From: Cyanobacterium sp. HL-69
GTDB taxonomy: Bacteria; Cyanobacteriota; Cyanobacteriia; Cyanobacteriales; Cyanobacteriaceae
Length of the DNA stretch: 64,000 nt
NCBI GenBank assembly: GCA_002813895.1
Contig: CP024912.1
Location: 1,984,001 to 2,048,000 of the forward strand
Direction: 5' to 3'
Part shown: piece by piece, positions 25,651 to 34,780 of the stretch
How the letters are laid out: each line of letters starts with the position of its first letter
Position numbering within the stretch: the stretch's first letter is position 1
Position numbers and translations under genes: made by a program
Notes under the pieces: generated by a model
The model's database searches: none
What the model saw: the letters and a program-made list of their open reading frames with translations, nothing else
What the model was told of the DNA's origin: nothing

Positions 25651-27126
25651 ATGAGGCGATCGCCCTTACTAACATACGATAGAGGTACATTAATATTACA
25701 TCCCCCCCCAAAAGGGAAAGCATGGATAGACTTTGCCACTTGGGATGACAGAGTTGAGAAATTTCGTATTCCAGCCCATCAATATCGCTCATTGATAGAA
25801 AGCCTTGAAGAAAATCAAATTAACTTTATCGATGATGCCAAAGAATTTAGCACCCTCGACATCGAAGCCAACCTTACCCTAACCCCTTACGCCCATCAAC
25901 AAGAAGCCCTTGAAGCATGGAAAAAAGCCCAAAGACAAGGGGTTGTCGTCTTGCCCACCGCCGCAGGGAAAACATACTTGGCACAAATGGCGATCGCCTG
26001 TACTCCTCGCACTACCTTGATATTAGTACCCACCCTCGACTTGATGCACCAATGGTATGCCCAAATGGAAAACGCCTTTCCTAACATTGAAGTAGGCTTA
26101 CTGGGGGGAGGAAGCCATGACAGTAGCCCTATTTTAATCGCCACCTACCACAGCGCCGCCATCCATGCCAAACATCTGGGCAACCAATACGCCCTGCAAA
26201 TTTTTGATGAATGCCACCATCTACCCACCGACTTTTTTAAAGTAATCGCCGAAGAATCTATTGCCCCCTACCGTTTAGGGTTAACCGCCACCCCCGAAAG
26301 AGGAGACGGAAGCCATAGTAAATTAGATACCCTTATCGGAAAAGTAATCTATCGCAAAACCCCCGAAGAATTATCAAAAATTGCCCTGTGTGAATACGAA
26401 ATTATCCCCATCAAAGTAACCCTCACCCCCGAAGAAAGAAAACAATATCAAGAAGCTATCCAAACTCGCAACGACTTTCTCAAAGAATCCCATATCTATC
26501 TTTCCAGCCTTGAAGGGTGGCAACAATTTGTGATGGCTAGTGCCAAATCTGCCCAAGGAAGAAGGGCGATGATAGCCCACCGACAAGCAAAGGAAATCGC
26601 ATCAGGCACCAATGGTAAACTGAAAGTATTAACGGAGTTAATTAGTGAGCATTATCCCGATAGAATGCTAATCTTTACCAACGATAACGCCACGGTTTAT
26701 CGCATTTCCCAACAGTTTTTAATCCCTGCCATCACCCATCAAACTCCCGTAAAAGAGCGCCACAAAATCTTAACAAAATACAAGGAAGGAGACTATCGAA
26801 TTATTGTGGCTTCCCATGTACTTAATGAAGGGGTTGATGTGCCTGATGCCAAGATTGCCATAATTTTATCAGGTACAGGGTCAACTAGGGAATATATTCA
26901 ACGATTAGGGCGTATTTTGCGCAAAGCTAATCAGCAAGAAAAGTTAGCGAAGTTATACGAAGTGGTAGCGGAAAACACCAGCGAGGAAAAAACCTCTAAT
27001 CGCCGTCAAGAAAAAATGAAAAAATCGAAAAAGCAAGGGGAAGTGATACCCCTATCCTATGGCAAGACTAAAAACAGCGGAAATTTTAAAGCAGCGGAAA
27101 AAAAAGATAATCCCATGGACAATTAA
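25651..27126 (+). CDS. XPB-like superfamily 2 DNA helicase
   Basis: 491 aa from the ATG at 25651 (TTG at 25645 possible). SF2 helicase motifs appear in order: Walker A VVLPTAAGKTYLA near 100, LILVPTLDLMHQW, Walker B FDECHH, LGLTATPERGDGS, and in the second RecA domain MLIFTNDNATVYR, VASHVLNEGVDVPDA and YIQRLGRILRK. A short N-terminal domain precedes the helicase core, as in bacterial/archaeal XPB. A Lys/Gln-rich tail ends it. The usual DUF790/Bax1-type nuclease partner is not next door; instead a DUF262/DUF1524 gene ends 3 bp away on the other strand. Confidence 0.9.
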   Translation: MRRSPLLTYDRGTLILHPPPKGKAWIDFATWDDRVEKFRIPAHQYRSLIESLEENQINFIDDAKEFSTLDIEANLTLTPYAHQQEALEAWKKAQRQGVVVLPTAAGKTYLAQMAIACTPRTTLILVPTLDLMHQWYAQMENAFPNIEVGLLGGGSHDSSPILIATYHSAAIHAKHLGNQYALQIFDECHHLPTDFFKVIAEESIAPYRLGLTATPERGDGSHSKLDTLIGKVIYRKTPEELSKIALCEYEIIPIKVTLTPEERKQYQEAIQTRNDFLKESHIYLSSLEGWQQFVMASAKSAQGRRAMIAHRQAKEIASGTNGKLKVLTELISEHYPDRMLIFTNDNATVYRISQQFLIPAITHQTPVKERHKILTKYKEGDYRIIVASHVLNEGVDVPDAKIAIILSGTGSTREYIQRLGRILRKANQQEKLAKLYEVVAENTSEEKTSNRRQEKMKKSKKQGEVIPLSYGKTKNSGNFKAAEKKDNPMDN

Positions 27127-27129
27127 TCG

Positions 27130-28836
27130 TTATGAAGTAATAAAGGGCGATCGCCATATAGAAATTGCTCTTTTTGCTAGGTGTTGTTGTCGCCTACTCA
27201 GACTATCAGGATTCCATTCTTCTGCTAAAATCTTTTGGGTTAAACTATAACTACTTTTTTGATAAAAATCCTTTTTAAAAGAATAACTTTTATTACCAAT
27301 TTCACGGTTAAAATGAGGTTCTAGTAGAGTCATATTTCCCAAACGATAAACCATTTCTTCCATTTGGTTATCCGTAAAAAACTCCCCCCATTCAACAGAA
27401 GGAGACTCGGGTAAAATATGCTCAATGGAAAAACTATCCTCATCAATATTTAATCCTGAAATATCATTTTCCAACTTACAAAAAATATACTTAACTAACT
27501 TTTTTCCTTGCCCCCTAGTGGATATAGTCATAATAGAAAAATCTTGACTAAATTTATCATCCGATACATAAATCGAGCGCACCTTATCAAATACTTGCCG
27601 AGGGTTATTAATTTCTTTTTTGTTAATGGCTACGGCAACTTGATTATAAATTTTTTCTAACTCATTAGGATTCAAACCGCTAACTACGTTATAACGAAAA
27701 GAAACTACACAAATTAATTTTAGTAAACGGGTGAAATTTTCTGGAGAAAAGCTATGGTAGGCGGCAAACAAAACAGGATAGGCTTGTTTTACCCTAAACA
27801 AATTTAATTCACGGATATAAACACAATTTTCAGGGGTATCAATCCAAAAATCATCATAGGGATTACCTAATGCAATAAACAAACCGCCGTAGTTTTCCAA
27901 CTCATCGAGTAAAGTAAAGGCTTCTTGAGGAGTTGTAACCCATTCACGGACAACTTTAAATAGTCTCTCCCGTCTTACTCTAATTTTTCTTGTACTCAGA
28001 TAGTAGCGCAGAAATTCGGGAAATTTTGCCATGGGTACTGTATTAATGATTCTTCGCCATTGTCTTTGGGCTTCTTGTAAATCATCTGGCCCTTGGAATA
28101 GAGAAAATAGGTAATTTTTTAATAAATCCGTGGCACTTAAATCAATACCTCTAGCATTGAGAGTCTCAAAAACTGTATAAGCATTTAATTCGTCTTCTAC
28201 GTTGATTTGAATAAATAATAACTTTTTCGCAATAATATCTGTGAGGAATTCCGTGAGGTTTTCACCCGTGGCAGTCACCGCCATTAATTTTCCTAACTCA
28301 GTACTAAAATAGTCGAAAGCACCCCAGAGTAATTGATTTGATTTTGAGAGACTTCTTAAATTACGTGGTTTTCTTAAGTTAATTAAATTACTTTGATAAA
28401 AGTCATTATTACCTTCATTTAATAGTATTTTACTAGAGTAACGGAGCGATCGAGGATCTTTATCTCCTAAATAAGTACGCCTTAAAATTTCTTGTCTTTC
28501 TTGATTGGCTTCCTTATCTTTCTGGGCTTGAATTAAATTGTTGATTTCCTGAATAACGCAGATAACAATAATACTTAGGGTAGCTAATCTTTGCTGACCA
28601 TCAATAATTTGAAATTCTTTATCGGAAGTAGCTATATTTTGAAGGACGATCGCCCCCATGTAGTGACTAGCTTCAGGATTATGATAAAGTGTTAGTATAT
28701 CCTCCCATAAATCTTCCCAATTTTCCTTTTGCCAAGAGTAGTTTCTTTGAAATAAAGGTACTCTGTAAATTTTACCATTCCCTAGTAAATCTCCGAAACT
28801 ACTGGTACGAGTATCAAGAAGGTTGATTTGTCCCAT
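27130..28836 (-). CDS. DUF262/DUF1524 (GmrSD-like) protein
   Basis: 568 aa. The N-terminal DUF262 domain shows VPLFQRNYSWQKENWEDLW and the ParB/DndB-like FQIIDGQQRLATLSI near 75-90. The C-terminal DUF1524 domain carries the His-Me/HNH nuclease motif SIEHILPESP with VYRLGNMTLLEPHFNREIGN. This is the composition of GmrS/GmrD-type IV restriction proteins, which cut modified phage DNA in an NTP-dependent way, fused in one chain. Here the role is inferred. The gene is tail-to-tail with the helicase, with 3 bp between stops. It is intact, with no frameshift seen. Confidence 0.9.
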   Translation of the reverse strand: MGQINLLDTRTSSFGDLLGNGKIYRVPLFQRNYSWQKENWEDLWEDILTLYHNPEASHYMGAIVLQNIATSDKEFQIIDGQQRLATLSIIVICVIQEINNLIQAQKDKEANQERQEILRRTYLGDKDPRSLRYSSKILLNEGNNDFYQSNLINLRKPRNLRSLSKSNQLLWGAFDYFSTELGKLMAVTATGENLTEFLTDIIAKKLLFIQINVEDELNAYTVFETLNARGIDLSATDLLKNYLFSLFQGPDDLQEAQRQWRRIINTVPMAKFPEFLRYYLSTRKIRVRRERLFKVVREWVTTPQEAFTLLDELENYGGLFIALGNPYDDFWIDTPENCVYIRELNLFRVKQAYPVLFAAYHSFSPENFTRLLKLICVVSFRYNVVSGLNPNELEKIYNQVAVAINKKEINNPRQVFDKVRSIYVSDDKFSQDFSIMTISTRGQGKKLVKYIFCKLENDISGLNIDEDSFSIEHILPESPSVEWGEFFTDNQMEEMVYRLGNMTLLEPHFNREIGNKSYSFKKDFYQKSSYSLTQKILAEEWNPDSLSRRQQHLAKRAISIWRSPFITS

Positions 28837-28894
28837 GGTTAAATGATATTGTCACCTATTATCAAAACGATTACCTTTTATCAACTTATCGTAA

Positions 28895-29716
28895 TTAACG
28901 TAGAGTCAGAGGACGAATATTATTACGATACTCCCCTTGATTTAAACCCATACCTTGATTCGCACTGTTACTGGGAATTTGTTGATTGAGGGCGACAACT
29001 CTTTCTCCTGCACCAGGGTGGGTACTTAGAATATTTGCCCTTCCGCCCCTATCAAGTTTTTGCATAAAATCAGGCATTGCCCTCGGGGCATAACCAGTTT
29101 CAGTAATTATTCTTAAACCGAGGGTATCGGCTTCTAATTCATCTTGACGGCTATTGGGTAAACTGACGGCAGCGGCAACTCCTAGTTGTACAATTTGGGC
29201 ATTACCTAATCCTGCGGCACTCAATAATCCTTGGGTTACGGCTTGTTGACGAATTTGTTTTTGGGAGTGTTTGGCTACCACATGGCCTATTTCATGGCCG
29301 ATTACACTAGCCAATTCCGCTTCGTTGGAGGCGGTGCGTATTAATCCTGTATTGATATAAACAAAGCCGCCCATGGTGGCAAAGGCGTTAATTTGGTCAT
29401 TATCTACCACAGTAAAAGTATAGGGCAAGTTGGGGCGATCGCTCCTTTTTACTAATTGTTGTCCAATGTCATTTACGTAGCGATTAACGTTTTGATTTCG
29501 ATATACCTTTACTCTGCCACTATTTATTAACTGTTGACGCATCTGTCGCCCATATTCTACTTCTTGAGTATCGGAAATATTACTGATTTGGATGACTTGA
29601 ATACCCCGCAAAAATAACTCTCCCCAAGGGAGGGCATAACTAACGGTAACGTTATTAAAAATAACGGTGAGGGCAACGGTGATAGATAGTATTATGTGGA
29701 AAAAACGACGTTTCAT
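28895..29716 (-). CDS. M48-family metalloprotease, exported
   Basis: 273 aa from the ATG at 29716 (MKRRFFHIILSITVALTVIF), which gives a clean signal peptide ending near SYA; a start at 29761 would add 15 poorly placed residues. The zinc protease motif is HEIGHVVAKHS, and the third ligand lies in DELEADTLGLRI. The 36-residue region before it (NAFATMGGFVYINTGLI) is typical of the BepA/LoiP/YggG group, which do envelope protein quality control. No TPR domain follows, so it is closer to LoiP than BepA. Divergent from the methyltransferase at 29881. Confidence 0.92.
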   Translation of the reverse strand: MKRRFFHIILSITVALTVIFNNVTVSYALPWGELFLRGIQVIQISNISDTQEVEYGRQMRQQLINSGRVKVYRNQNVNRYVNDIGQQLVKRSDRPNLPYTFTVVDNDQINAFATMGGFVYINTGLIRTASNEAELASVIGHEIGHVVAKHSQKQIRQQAVTQGLLSAAGLGNAQIVQLGVAAAVSLPNSRQDELEADTLGLRIITETGYAPRAMPDFMQKLDRGGRANILSTHPGAGERVVALNQQIPSNSANQGMGLNQGEYRNNIRPLTLR

Positions 29717-29880
29717 GACTTTGTGGAGAAAGAAAATTATGATATGCTTTCGACTCAGCAAACTAAGCCTATGGTTTTAGACGGCACATACTTCTAATTT
29801 GTTTCATCTTGTGGTAAAGAACTTTTTAGAAGTAATAAGAGCGATAATGGGTTTTAGTATATGATAGCAGTCTTATTCTT

Positions 29881-30534
29881 ATGATCGATCGCACTTTAGA
29901 ACCAGAAGTAATGGACAGTGAAGAGGAAGCCCTTGAGTATGATTCCATGGATTTTACCGAGGTTAACCGAGATTTCGCCCAGTTAGCGGCTAATGTAGCC
30001 CCACAGCATAGTTTTGTTTTGGATTTAGGCACGGGAACAGCCAGAATACCCATAATATTTTCACAAATGCGCCCCGACTGTCAAATAAGGGCGATCGACT
30101 TAGCCCCCTCCATGTTAAAAATAGCCCAAAAAAATATTGATTTAGCCCATAAAAATCAACAAATAAAACTAGAATTAGCAGATAGTAAAAAACTAAATTA
30201 TCCAGACCAAACCTTCGATGTAGTCATGTCCAATAGTTTAGTCCACCACATACCAAATCCCCTTGATTTATTCCAAGAAATTAACCGAGTAATCAAACCA
30301 AAAGGAAAAGTAATTATCCGAGACTTGTTACGCCCTGCATCCTCCCCAGAAGTTATGGACATAGTCGCCCAAGCCAACCTAGACTATAGCCCCAGACAAA
30401 AACAACTGTTTGAAGACTCCCTCCATGCAGCCCTGACCATCGCAGAAATCAAAACCATTATCCATGAGCTACAATGGCAAAAAGTCAACATTTATCAATC
30501 ATCCCCTAGACATTGGACATTAGAAAAAACCTAG
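29881..30534 (+). CDS. Class I SAM-dependent methyltransferase
   Basis: 217 aa. Motif I VLDLGTGTARIPI lies near 46-58, followed by IRAIDLAPSMLKIAQKNI, FDVVMSNSLVHHIPNPLDLF and KPKGKVIIRDLLRPASSP. This is a UbiE/Methyltransf_11-like fold. The C-terminal part (HAALTIAEIKTIIHELQW) may form the substrate lid. The substrate is not identifiable; small-molecule methylation is more likely than RNA or DNA. The ATG at 29881 is followed by a HIP1-like GATCGATCGC. It is divergent from the M48 protease with 164 bp between starts. Confidence 0.87.
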   Translation: MIDRTLEPEVMDSEEEALEYDSMDFTEVNRDFAQLAANVAPQHSFVLDLGTGTARIPIIFSQMRPDCQIRAIDLAPSMLKIAQKNIDLAHKNQQIKLELADSKKLNYPDQTFDVVMSNSLVHHIPNPLDLFQEINRVIKPKGKVIIRDLLRPASSPEVMDIVAQANLDYSPRQKQLFEDSLHAALTIAEIKTIIHELQWQKVNIYQSSPRHWTLEKT

Positions 30535-30699
30535 GGAACTTTCATGAAAAATAATCGTCCATAAATCACTATTTAAAATTGCCTAAAGATTCTAATATCT
30601 TTCACTCCTATAAATGGATTTTATGTAAATTTTGCTCAACCAAATAACAATTATTTTGTCGTCATAAAAAAATATATTCAACCTTGAGGAAATCTAACT

Positions 30700-30864
30700 A
30701 TGTGGAATAAATATACTCAAATTTTCGGCTCTCTCGCAATATTAATAGTTCTTGCTTACCCCACCTATGATGTGATGAGGAATTTTGCCAATGAAAGGGA
30801 TGGTCGTATGCAATCAACCAGCTATGAGTTTTCTCGCTACCTGAGAGACAGAGGAATTATATAG
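30700..30864 (+). CDS. Small single-pass membrane protein, 54 aa
   Basis: Starts MWNKYTQIFGSLAILIVLAY and ends SRYLRDRGII. One hydrophobic helix (about 8-20) is followed by a basic/acidic tail (DVMRNFANERDGRMQSTS). The start codon is preceded by a good ribosome-binding site (TTGAGGA) at a normal distance. No family is recognised. I include it because the site, start and stop fit a real small gene in an otherwise empty 430-bp gap between a methyltransferase and purD; a chance ORF is possible. Confidence 0.6.
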   Translation: MWNKYTQIFGSLAILIVLAYPTYDVMRNFANERDGRMQSTSYEFSRYLRDRGII

Positions 30865-30983
30865 GGTAATAAGGTGCTAGGGGTTAACAATTGTTGTTTG
30901 TTGCTCTAATTATCCATTATCCATTACCAATAAACCTGCTAAAATTAAGCCTTGTATGTAGATGAGTGCAAGGAAAAAAGAAC

Positions 30984-32249
30984 GTGAAAGTATTAGTAGT
31001 GGGTAATGGTGGAAGAGAACACGCTTTGGCATGGAAGTTGTTACAATCTCCTCAAGTAAAACAAGTTTTTTGCTCTCCTGGTAATGGAGGCACTGCCACC
31101 CTAGCCAATTGTCTTAATGTAGGAATTGCCGTGGATGATTTTACTTCCATGGTGGATTTAATCAAAAAAGAAGCCATCGATTTGGTGGTAGTAGGGCCAG
31201 AACTACCTCTATCTTTGGGCATTACCGATTATCTGAAAGAACATAATATTAACGTTTTTGGGCCCGATAAAGCGGGGGCAACCATCGAGGCGAGTAAGTC
31301 TTGGGCTAAGGATTTGATGGTTAGTGCCAATGTACCTACGGCAAAATCAGCTACTTTTACCAGTGCAGAGGAGGCGAAGGAATATATTACTCAAGAGGGT
31401 GCGCCCATTGTGGTAAAGGCTGATGGGTTGGCAGCAGGAAAAGGGGTGGTGGTAGCTATGACCCTAGGTGAGGCGTTAGGGGCTATTGATGAACTTTTTG
31501 CCCAAAAGTTCTCTACGGTGGTGGTAGAGGAGTTTTTGACGGGGCAGGAGGTGTCTGTTCTGGCTCTCACTGATGGGCTTACTATTCGTCCTTTGATAGC
31601 TGCCCAAGATCATAAACAGGTGGGGGAAGGTGATACGGGGGCAAACACTGGTGGTATGGGGGCTTATGCTCCTACTCCCTTGGTGAATGCCCAAATGAGC
31701 GATCGCATTTACACAGAAATTTTGCAACCTACCCTCAAGGCATTACAGGATAAGGGCATTGACTATCGGGGAGTGTTGTATGCCGGATTGATGATTACCC
31801 CAGAGGGTGAACCCAAAACCCTTGAATTTAACTGTCGTTTTGGAGATCCTGAAACTCAGGCGGTGTTACCCATGCTCAAAACTCCTTTATTTGATGTGCT
31901 TTTGGCTTGTGCCGAGCAAAATTTGGCTTCTTTACCTCCTTTTGAGTGGCACGAAGGTAGTGCGGTGTGTGTGGTGGGGGCATCAGCTGGTTATCCTGGG
32001 AGTTATGAAAAAGGGAAGGAAATTTCTGGGGTAATGGAAGCACAAAGCACAGGGGCGACGGTATTTCATGCAGGTACAAAGTTAATGGATGATCGCCTTA
32101 TAACCGATGGTGGTAGGGTATTAGGGGTAACTGCCATGGCTGATGATTTTCAAGGTGCGATCGCCTCTGCTTACCATGCCATGGATAAAATCTCTTTTGA
32201 GGGTATTTATTTTCGCCGTGACATTGGACACCGCATTATGCGCAATTGA
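30984..32249 (+). CDS. purD: Phosphoribosylamine-glycine ligase (GARS)
   Basis: Second step of purine synthesis: joins phosphoribosylamine and glycine with ATP. 421 aa from the GTG at 30984, which gives the conserved start MKVLVVGNGGREHALAWKL and has AAGGA upstream; a GTG at 30966 would add six residues. ATP-grasp motifs are VVKADGLAAGKGVVVAMT, EEFLTGQEVSVLALTDG, DHKQVGEGDTGANTGGMGAY and FNCRFGDPETQAV. The sequence is complete. It is not in a pur operon; purH lies elsewhere in this window (49139). Downstream is a mosaic of short repeats. Confidence 0.96.
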   Translation: MKVLVVGNGGREHALAWKLLQSPQVKQVFCSPGNGGTATLANCLNVGIAVDDFTSMVDLIKKEAIDLVVVGPELPLSLGITDYLKEHNINVFGPDKAGATIEASKSWAKDLMVSANVPTAKSATFTSAEEAKEYITQEGAPIVVKADGLAAGKGVVVAMTLGEALGAIDELFAQKFSTVVVEEFLTGQEVSVLALTDGLTIRPLIAAQDHKQVGEGDTGANTGGMGAYAPTPLVNAQMSDRIYTEILQPTLKALQDKGIDYRGVLYAGLMITPEGEPKTLEFNCRFGDPETQAVLPMLKTPLFDVLLACAEQNLASLPPFEWHEGSAVCVVGASAGYPGSYEKGKEISGVMEAQSTGATVFHAGTKLMDDRLITDGGRVLGVTAMADDFQGAIASAYHAMDKISFEGIYFRRDIGHRIMRN

Positions 32250-32379
32250 CAATTAATATAGTATTTCTCATAGTTATGAGATATGTCTATTATGTCCAAG
32301 TCCCCCTTATGATACCAAATCCGATTAATAGAGTTTACTATTATTCACCGTGTAACAATTGACAATAAATAATTACTAT

Positions 32380-32407
32380 CCGTTCCCCGTTCCCTGTTCT
32401 CTGTTCC
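32380..32407. repeat. Short tandem heptamer repeat, four units
   Basis: CCGTTCC CCGTTCC CTGTTCT CTGTTCC in tandem, in the 248-bp gap between purD and thiS. The same gap has fragments of other dispersed motifs (AAGTCCCCCTTATGATACC near 32308-32326 and AAGGGGGATTTAGGGGGATC near 32446). This is a cyanobacterial STRR-type repeat. Confidence 0.7.
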
Positions 32408-32497
32408 CCGCCCTAATTAGTATATTATTGAAACGGGATTTAGTATGAAGGGGGATTTAGGGGGATCATCTTGCGTAAGTCCTGTAACTTCTAATTA

Positions 32498-32713
32498 ATG
32501 GAGGAAGAAAAAATTAATATTACAGTTAATGGTGAAACTCACCACTTTGAAACCAATCTGCTTTTACTGCAACTTCTGGAGATCTTAAAATTTAATCCTC
32601 GTTTAATTGCCCTAGAGTATAATGGGGAAATTCTCCATCGTCAATATTGGGATTCTACCATGGTACAAGATGGCGATCGCCTTGAGGTGGTAACTATTGT
32701 GGGAGGCGGTTAA
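32498..32713 (+). CDS. thiS: Sulfur carrier protein ThiS
   Basis: 71-aa ubiquitin-like protein that carries sulfur as a C-terminal thiocarboxylate for thiamine thiazole synthesis. The C terminus VVTIVGGG ends in the required Gly-Gly, and the beta-grasp pattern INITVNGETHHFETN, LIALEYNGEIL and DGDRLEVVTIVGGG is typical. Its last 20 bp overlap the 3' end of the convergent aldolase gene. thiG, often fused or adjacent, is not seen here. No TPP riboswitch was found upstream. Confidence 0.92.
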   Translation: MEEEKINITVNGETHHFETNLLLLQLLEILKFNPRLIALEYNGEILHRQYWDSTMVQDGDRLEVVTIVGGG

Positions 32714-33335
32714 TTTTTTGCATTAGTTGGTAAATGCGATCGCCCATTTCCTCCCATTTTCCTGCCCTCACCAAATCCGTGGGAAATAAGTCCCCAGAAA
32801 GCCCAACGGCGATCGCCCCTGCATCAAGGAAATCAATAGTTTCAGCCATGGTTACTCCCCCCGTGGGAATCAAGGGAAACTGATTCATGGGGCCTTGCAA
32901 ACTTTTGATATAGTCCACCCCTCCCAACGCTTTTACAGGGAAAACCTTAACCGCCCTTGCCCCTCCATCGAAGGCGTTGATAATCTCGGTAGGGGAAAGA
33001 GTACCAGGGTTAAAAGGGATATGATGGTAATGGGCAAAGTTGAGTAAATCTTGGTCAAAATGAGGACTAAAAGCAAATTGGGCTTGGGCTTCTATGGCAT
33101 TTTTTAACTGTGCCATGGTCAAAATTGTACCTACTCCCACATAACAATCAGGGAGTGTTTGGCGTAGGTGATAGACTAATCTTTCTGGCTGATAACTATT
33201 CCAAGTAACCTCGATTAATTTAATACCTCCCTGCGAAGCAATGTAAGCCATTTTTTCCCCTATTTCTTGACTGGAAGCCCTGATAACAGCAATGAGACGA
33301 TATTGTTTGAGAAGGGAGAACCAACAGTCGAGCAT
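32694..33335 (-). CDS. eda: KDPG/KHG aldolase family protein (Entner-Doudoroff type)
   Basis: 213 aa. Class I aldolase barrel: LIAVIRASSQEIGEKM at the N terminus, IEVTWNS in place of the usual E-x-T segment, GVGTILTMAQLKNAI, the Schiff-base Lys in GGARAVKVFPVKALGG (near 129-144), and LIPTGGVTMAETIDFLDAG. It would cleave 2-keto-3-deoxy-6-phosphogluconate or a related keto acid. In cyanobacteria this enzyme also works outside glycolysis, so the in vivo role is open. The 3' end overlaps thiS by 20 bp in convergent orientation. Confidence 0.9.
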   Translation of the reverse strand: MLDCWFSLLKQYRLIAVIRASSQEIGEKMAYIASQGGIKLIEVTWNSYQPERLVYHLRQTLPDCYVGVGTILTMAQLKNAIEAQAQFAFSPHFDQDLLNFAHYHHIPFNPGTLSPTEIINAFDGGARAVKVFPVKALGGVDYIKSLQGPMNQFPLIPTGGVTMAETIDFLDAGAIAVGLSGDLFPTDLVRAGKWEEMGDRIYQLMQKINRLPQ

Positions 33336-33504
33336 TAATTTTTTAGTGGTTAGAATTGATTATTATTCGACAATCATTAATAATGAGTAAGAAAAATGCA
33401 AATATTTTGCACAAAAGAGCATTATTCACCAAGGTAAAACAACAGTTTATTATTTAATTACTGTCACTCTTTAACACATCATCAATCAACAAGGAAGGGA
33501 TAGC

Positions 33505-34695
33505 GTGAAAATACTGGTACTAGCATGGGAATTTCCGCCGAGAATAGTAGGGGGCATTGCTCGTCATGTAGCAGAATTATATCCTGAAATTGTTCAATTA
33601 AATCATGATATACATTTAATTACCGTCGAATTTGGTAGCGCCCCAGCTTACGAAAAGGTAGAAGGACTCAAAATTTACCGTGTGCCCGTCGCCCCCCATG
33701 ATAATTTTTTTGAGTGGGTAAAAAACATGAATCGCAGTATGCAAAGTCACGCCCAAAAATTAATTAATAATATGGGTACTTTTGATTTAATCCATGCCCA
33801 TGATTGGTTAGTGGCAGAAAGTGCGATCGCCCTTAAACATCAATATAAAATACCCTTAGTAGCCACCATCCACGCCACCGAATACGGCCGACACAATGGC
33901 ATCCACAACCAAACCCAAGCCCACGTATTTTATCACGAAGCCAATCTTATATACAACGCATGGCGAGTCATCGTCTGTAGTAACTATATGCGCCAAGAAA
34001 TCCATCAAGTTTTCCATTGCCCTTGGGATAAAATTGACATAGTTTATAACGGCATCAGAGCCGAAAAAAAGCAACATCCCCCCTACTTCGATAAAATGGA
34101 GTTTCGCCGAAAATATGCCGCCGATGACGAAAAAATAATTTACTATGTCGGCAGAATGACCTATGAAAAAGGAATTCAAGTATTATTAAATGCCGCCCCC
34201 CAGATTTTACGAGCCACAGGGGGAAAAGCAAAATTTGTTATCATTGGCGGAGGTGATACCCATGCCATGAAAGTTCAAGCAGGAAGACTAGGCATATGGG
34301 ATCGATGTTATTTTACAGGATTTATGTCAGAAGAAGATCTCAACAAATTTCAAACCATCGCCGACTGTGCCGTTTTCCCCAGTTTATACGAACCCTTTGG
34401 CATCGTTGCCCTAGAAAGTTTTGCCTCAAAAGTGCCTGTAGTGGTTTCCAACGCAGGAGGATTACCCGAAGTAGTACAACACAACAAAACAGGCATTACC
34501 ACCTATGCCAATGATTATAACTCCCTTGCTTGGGGAATTTTACAAGTATTACAAAACCCAGACTATGCCCAAATATTAGTCAAAAACGCCTATCAAGATT
34601 TAAAAGATAGATTTAGGTGGGGCGACTTAGCCAAGCAAACAGAAGCAGTATATACCCATATTTTAAAAGAGCGTCGCCAAATTACTTGGGAATAA
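33505..34695 (+). CDS. Glycosyltransferase family 4, GlgA-like N terminus
   Basis: 396 aa. The start is GTG at 33505, with AAGGAAGGGA as ribosome-binding site and the conserved MKILVLAWEFPPRIVGGIAR. Like starch/glycogen-synthase-type GT4 enzymes it has the K/R-x-GG loop (PPRIVGGIARHVAEL) near 12-26, FDLIHAHDWLVAES, and in the donor domain YYVGRMTYEKGIQVL and PSLYEPFGIVALESFAS with the E-x7-E pair. It may make alpha-glucans, glucosylglycerol-type solutes or other glycosides; the sequence does not settle this. It stands alone and converges with menB. Confidence 0.92.
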   Translation: MKILVLAWEFPPRIVGGIARHVAELYPEIVQLNHDIHLITVEFGSAPAYEKVEGLKIYRVPVAPHDNFFEWVKNMNRSMQSHAQKLINNMGTFDLIHAHDWLVAESAIALKHQYKIPLVATIHATEYGRHNGIHNQTQAHVFYHEANLIYNAWRVIVCSNYMRQEIHQVFHCPWDKIDIVYNGIRAEKKQHPPYFDKMEFRRKYAADDEKIIYYVGRMTYEKGIQVLLNAAPQILRATGGKAKFVIIGGGDTHAMKVQAGRLGIWDRCYFTGFMSEEDLNKFQTIADCAVFPSLYEPFGIVALESFASKVPVVVSNAGGLPEVVQHNKTGITTYANDYNSLAWGILQVLQNPDYAQILVKNAYQDLKDRFRWGDLAKQTEAVYTHILKERRQITWE

Positions 34696-34713
34696 TTACG
34701 GTTTGAGTTCCAC

Positions 34714-34744
34714 CCTCATTAAGGGGGGTCATGTATTAATGAGG
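34714..34744. terminator. Inverted repeat between convergent GT4 gene and menB
   Basis: CCTCATTAA and TTAATGAGG form a perfect 9-bp stem around a loop containing GGGGGGTCATG. The left arm plus loop (CATTAAGGGGGG) matches the dispersed repeat also found inside putA. It may terminate both genes, but no T-tract follows on either strand. Confidence 0.5.
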
Positions 34745-34780
34745 AATTAAGAGGCGATCGCATCAAGCAAACCCAAAACA

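Noticed and set aside
27059-27250. 63-codon plus-strand ORF over the junction of the helicase and DUF262 genes
   Set aside because: It overlaps the 3' ends of both real genes in another frame and encodes no recognisable protein.
32250-32497. TPP riboswitch upstream of thiS
   Set aside because: The conserved CTGAGA and ACCTGA segments of the thi-box are not present; the gap is made of short repeats.
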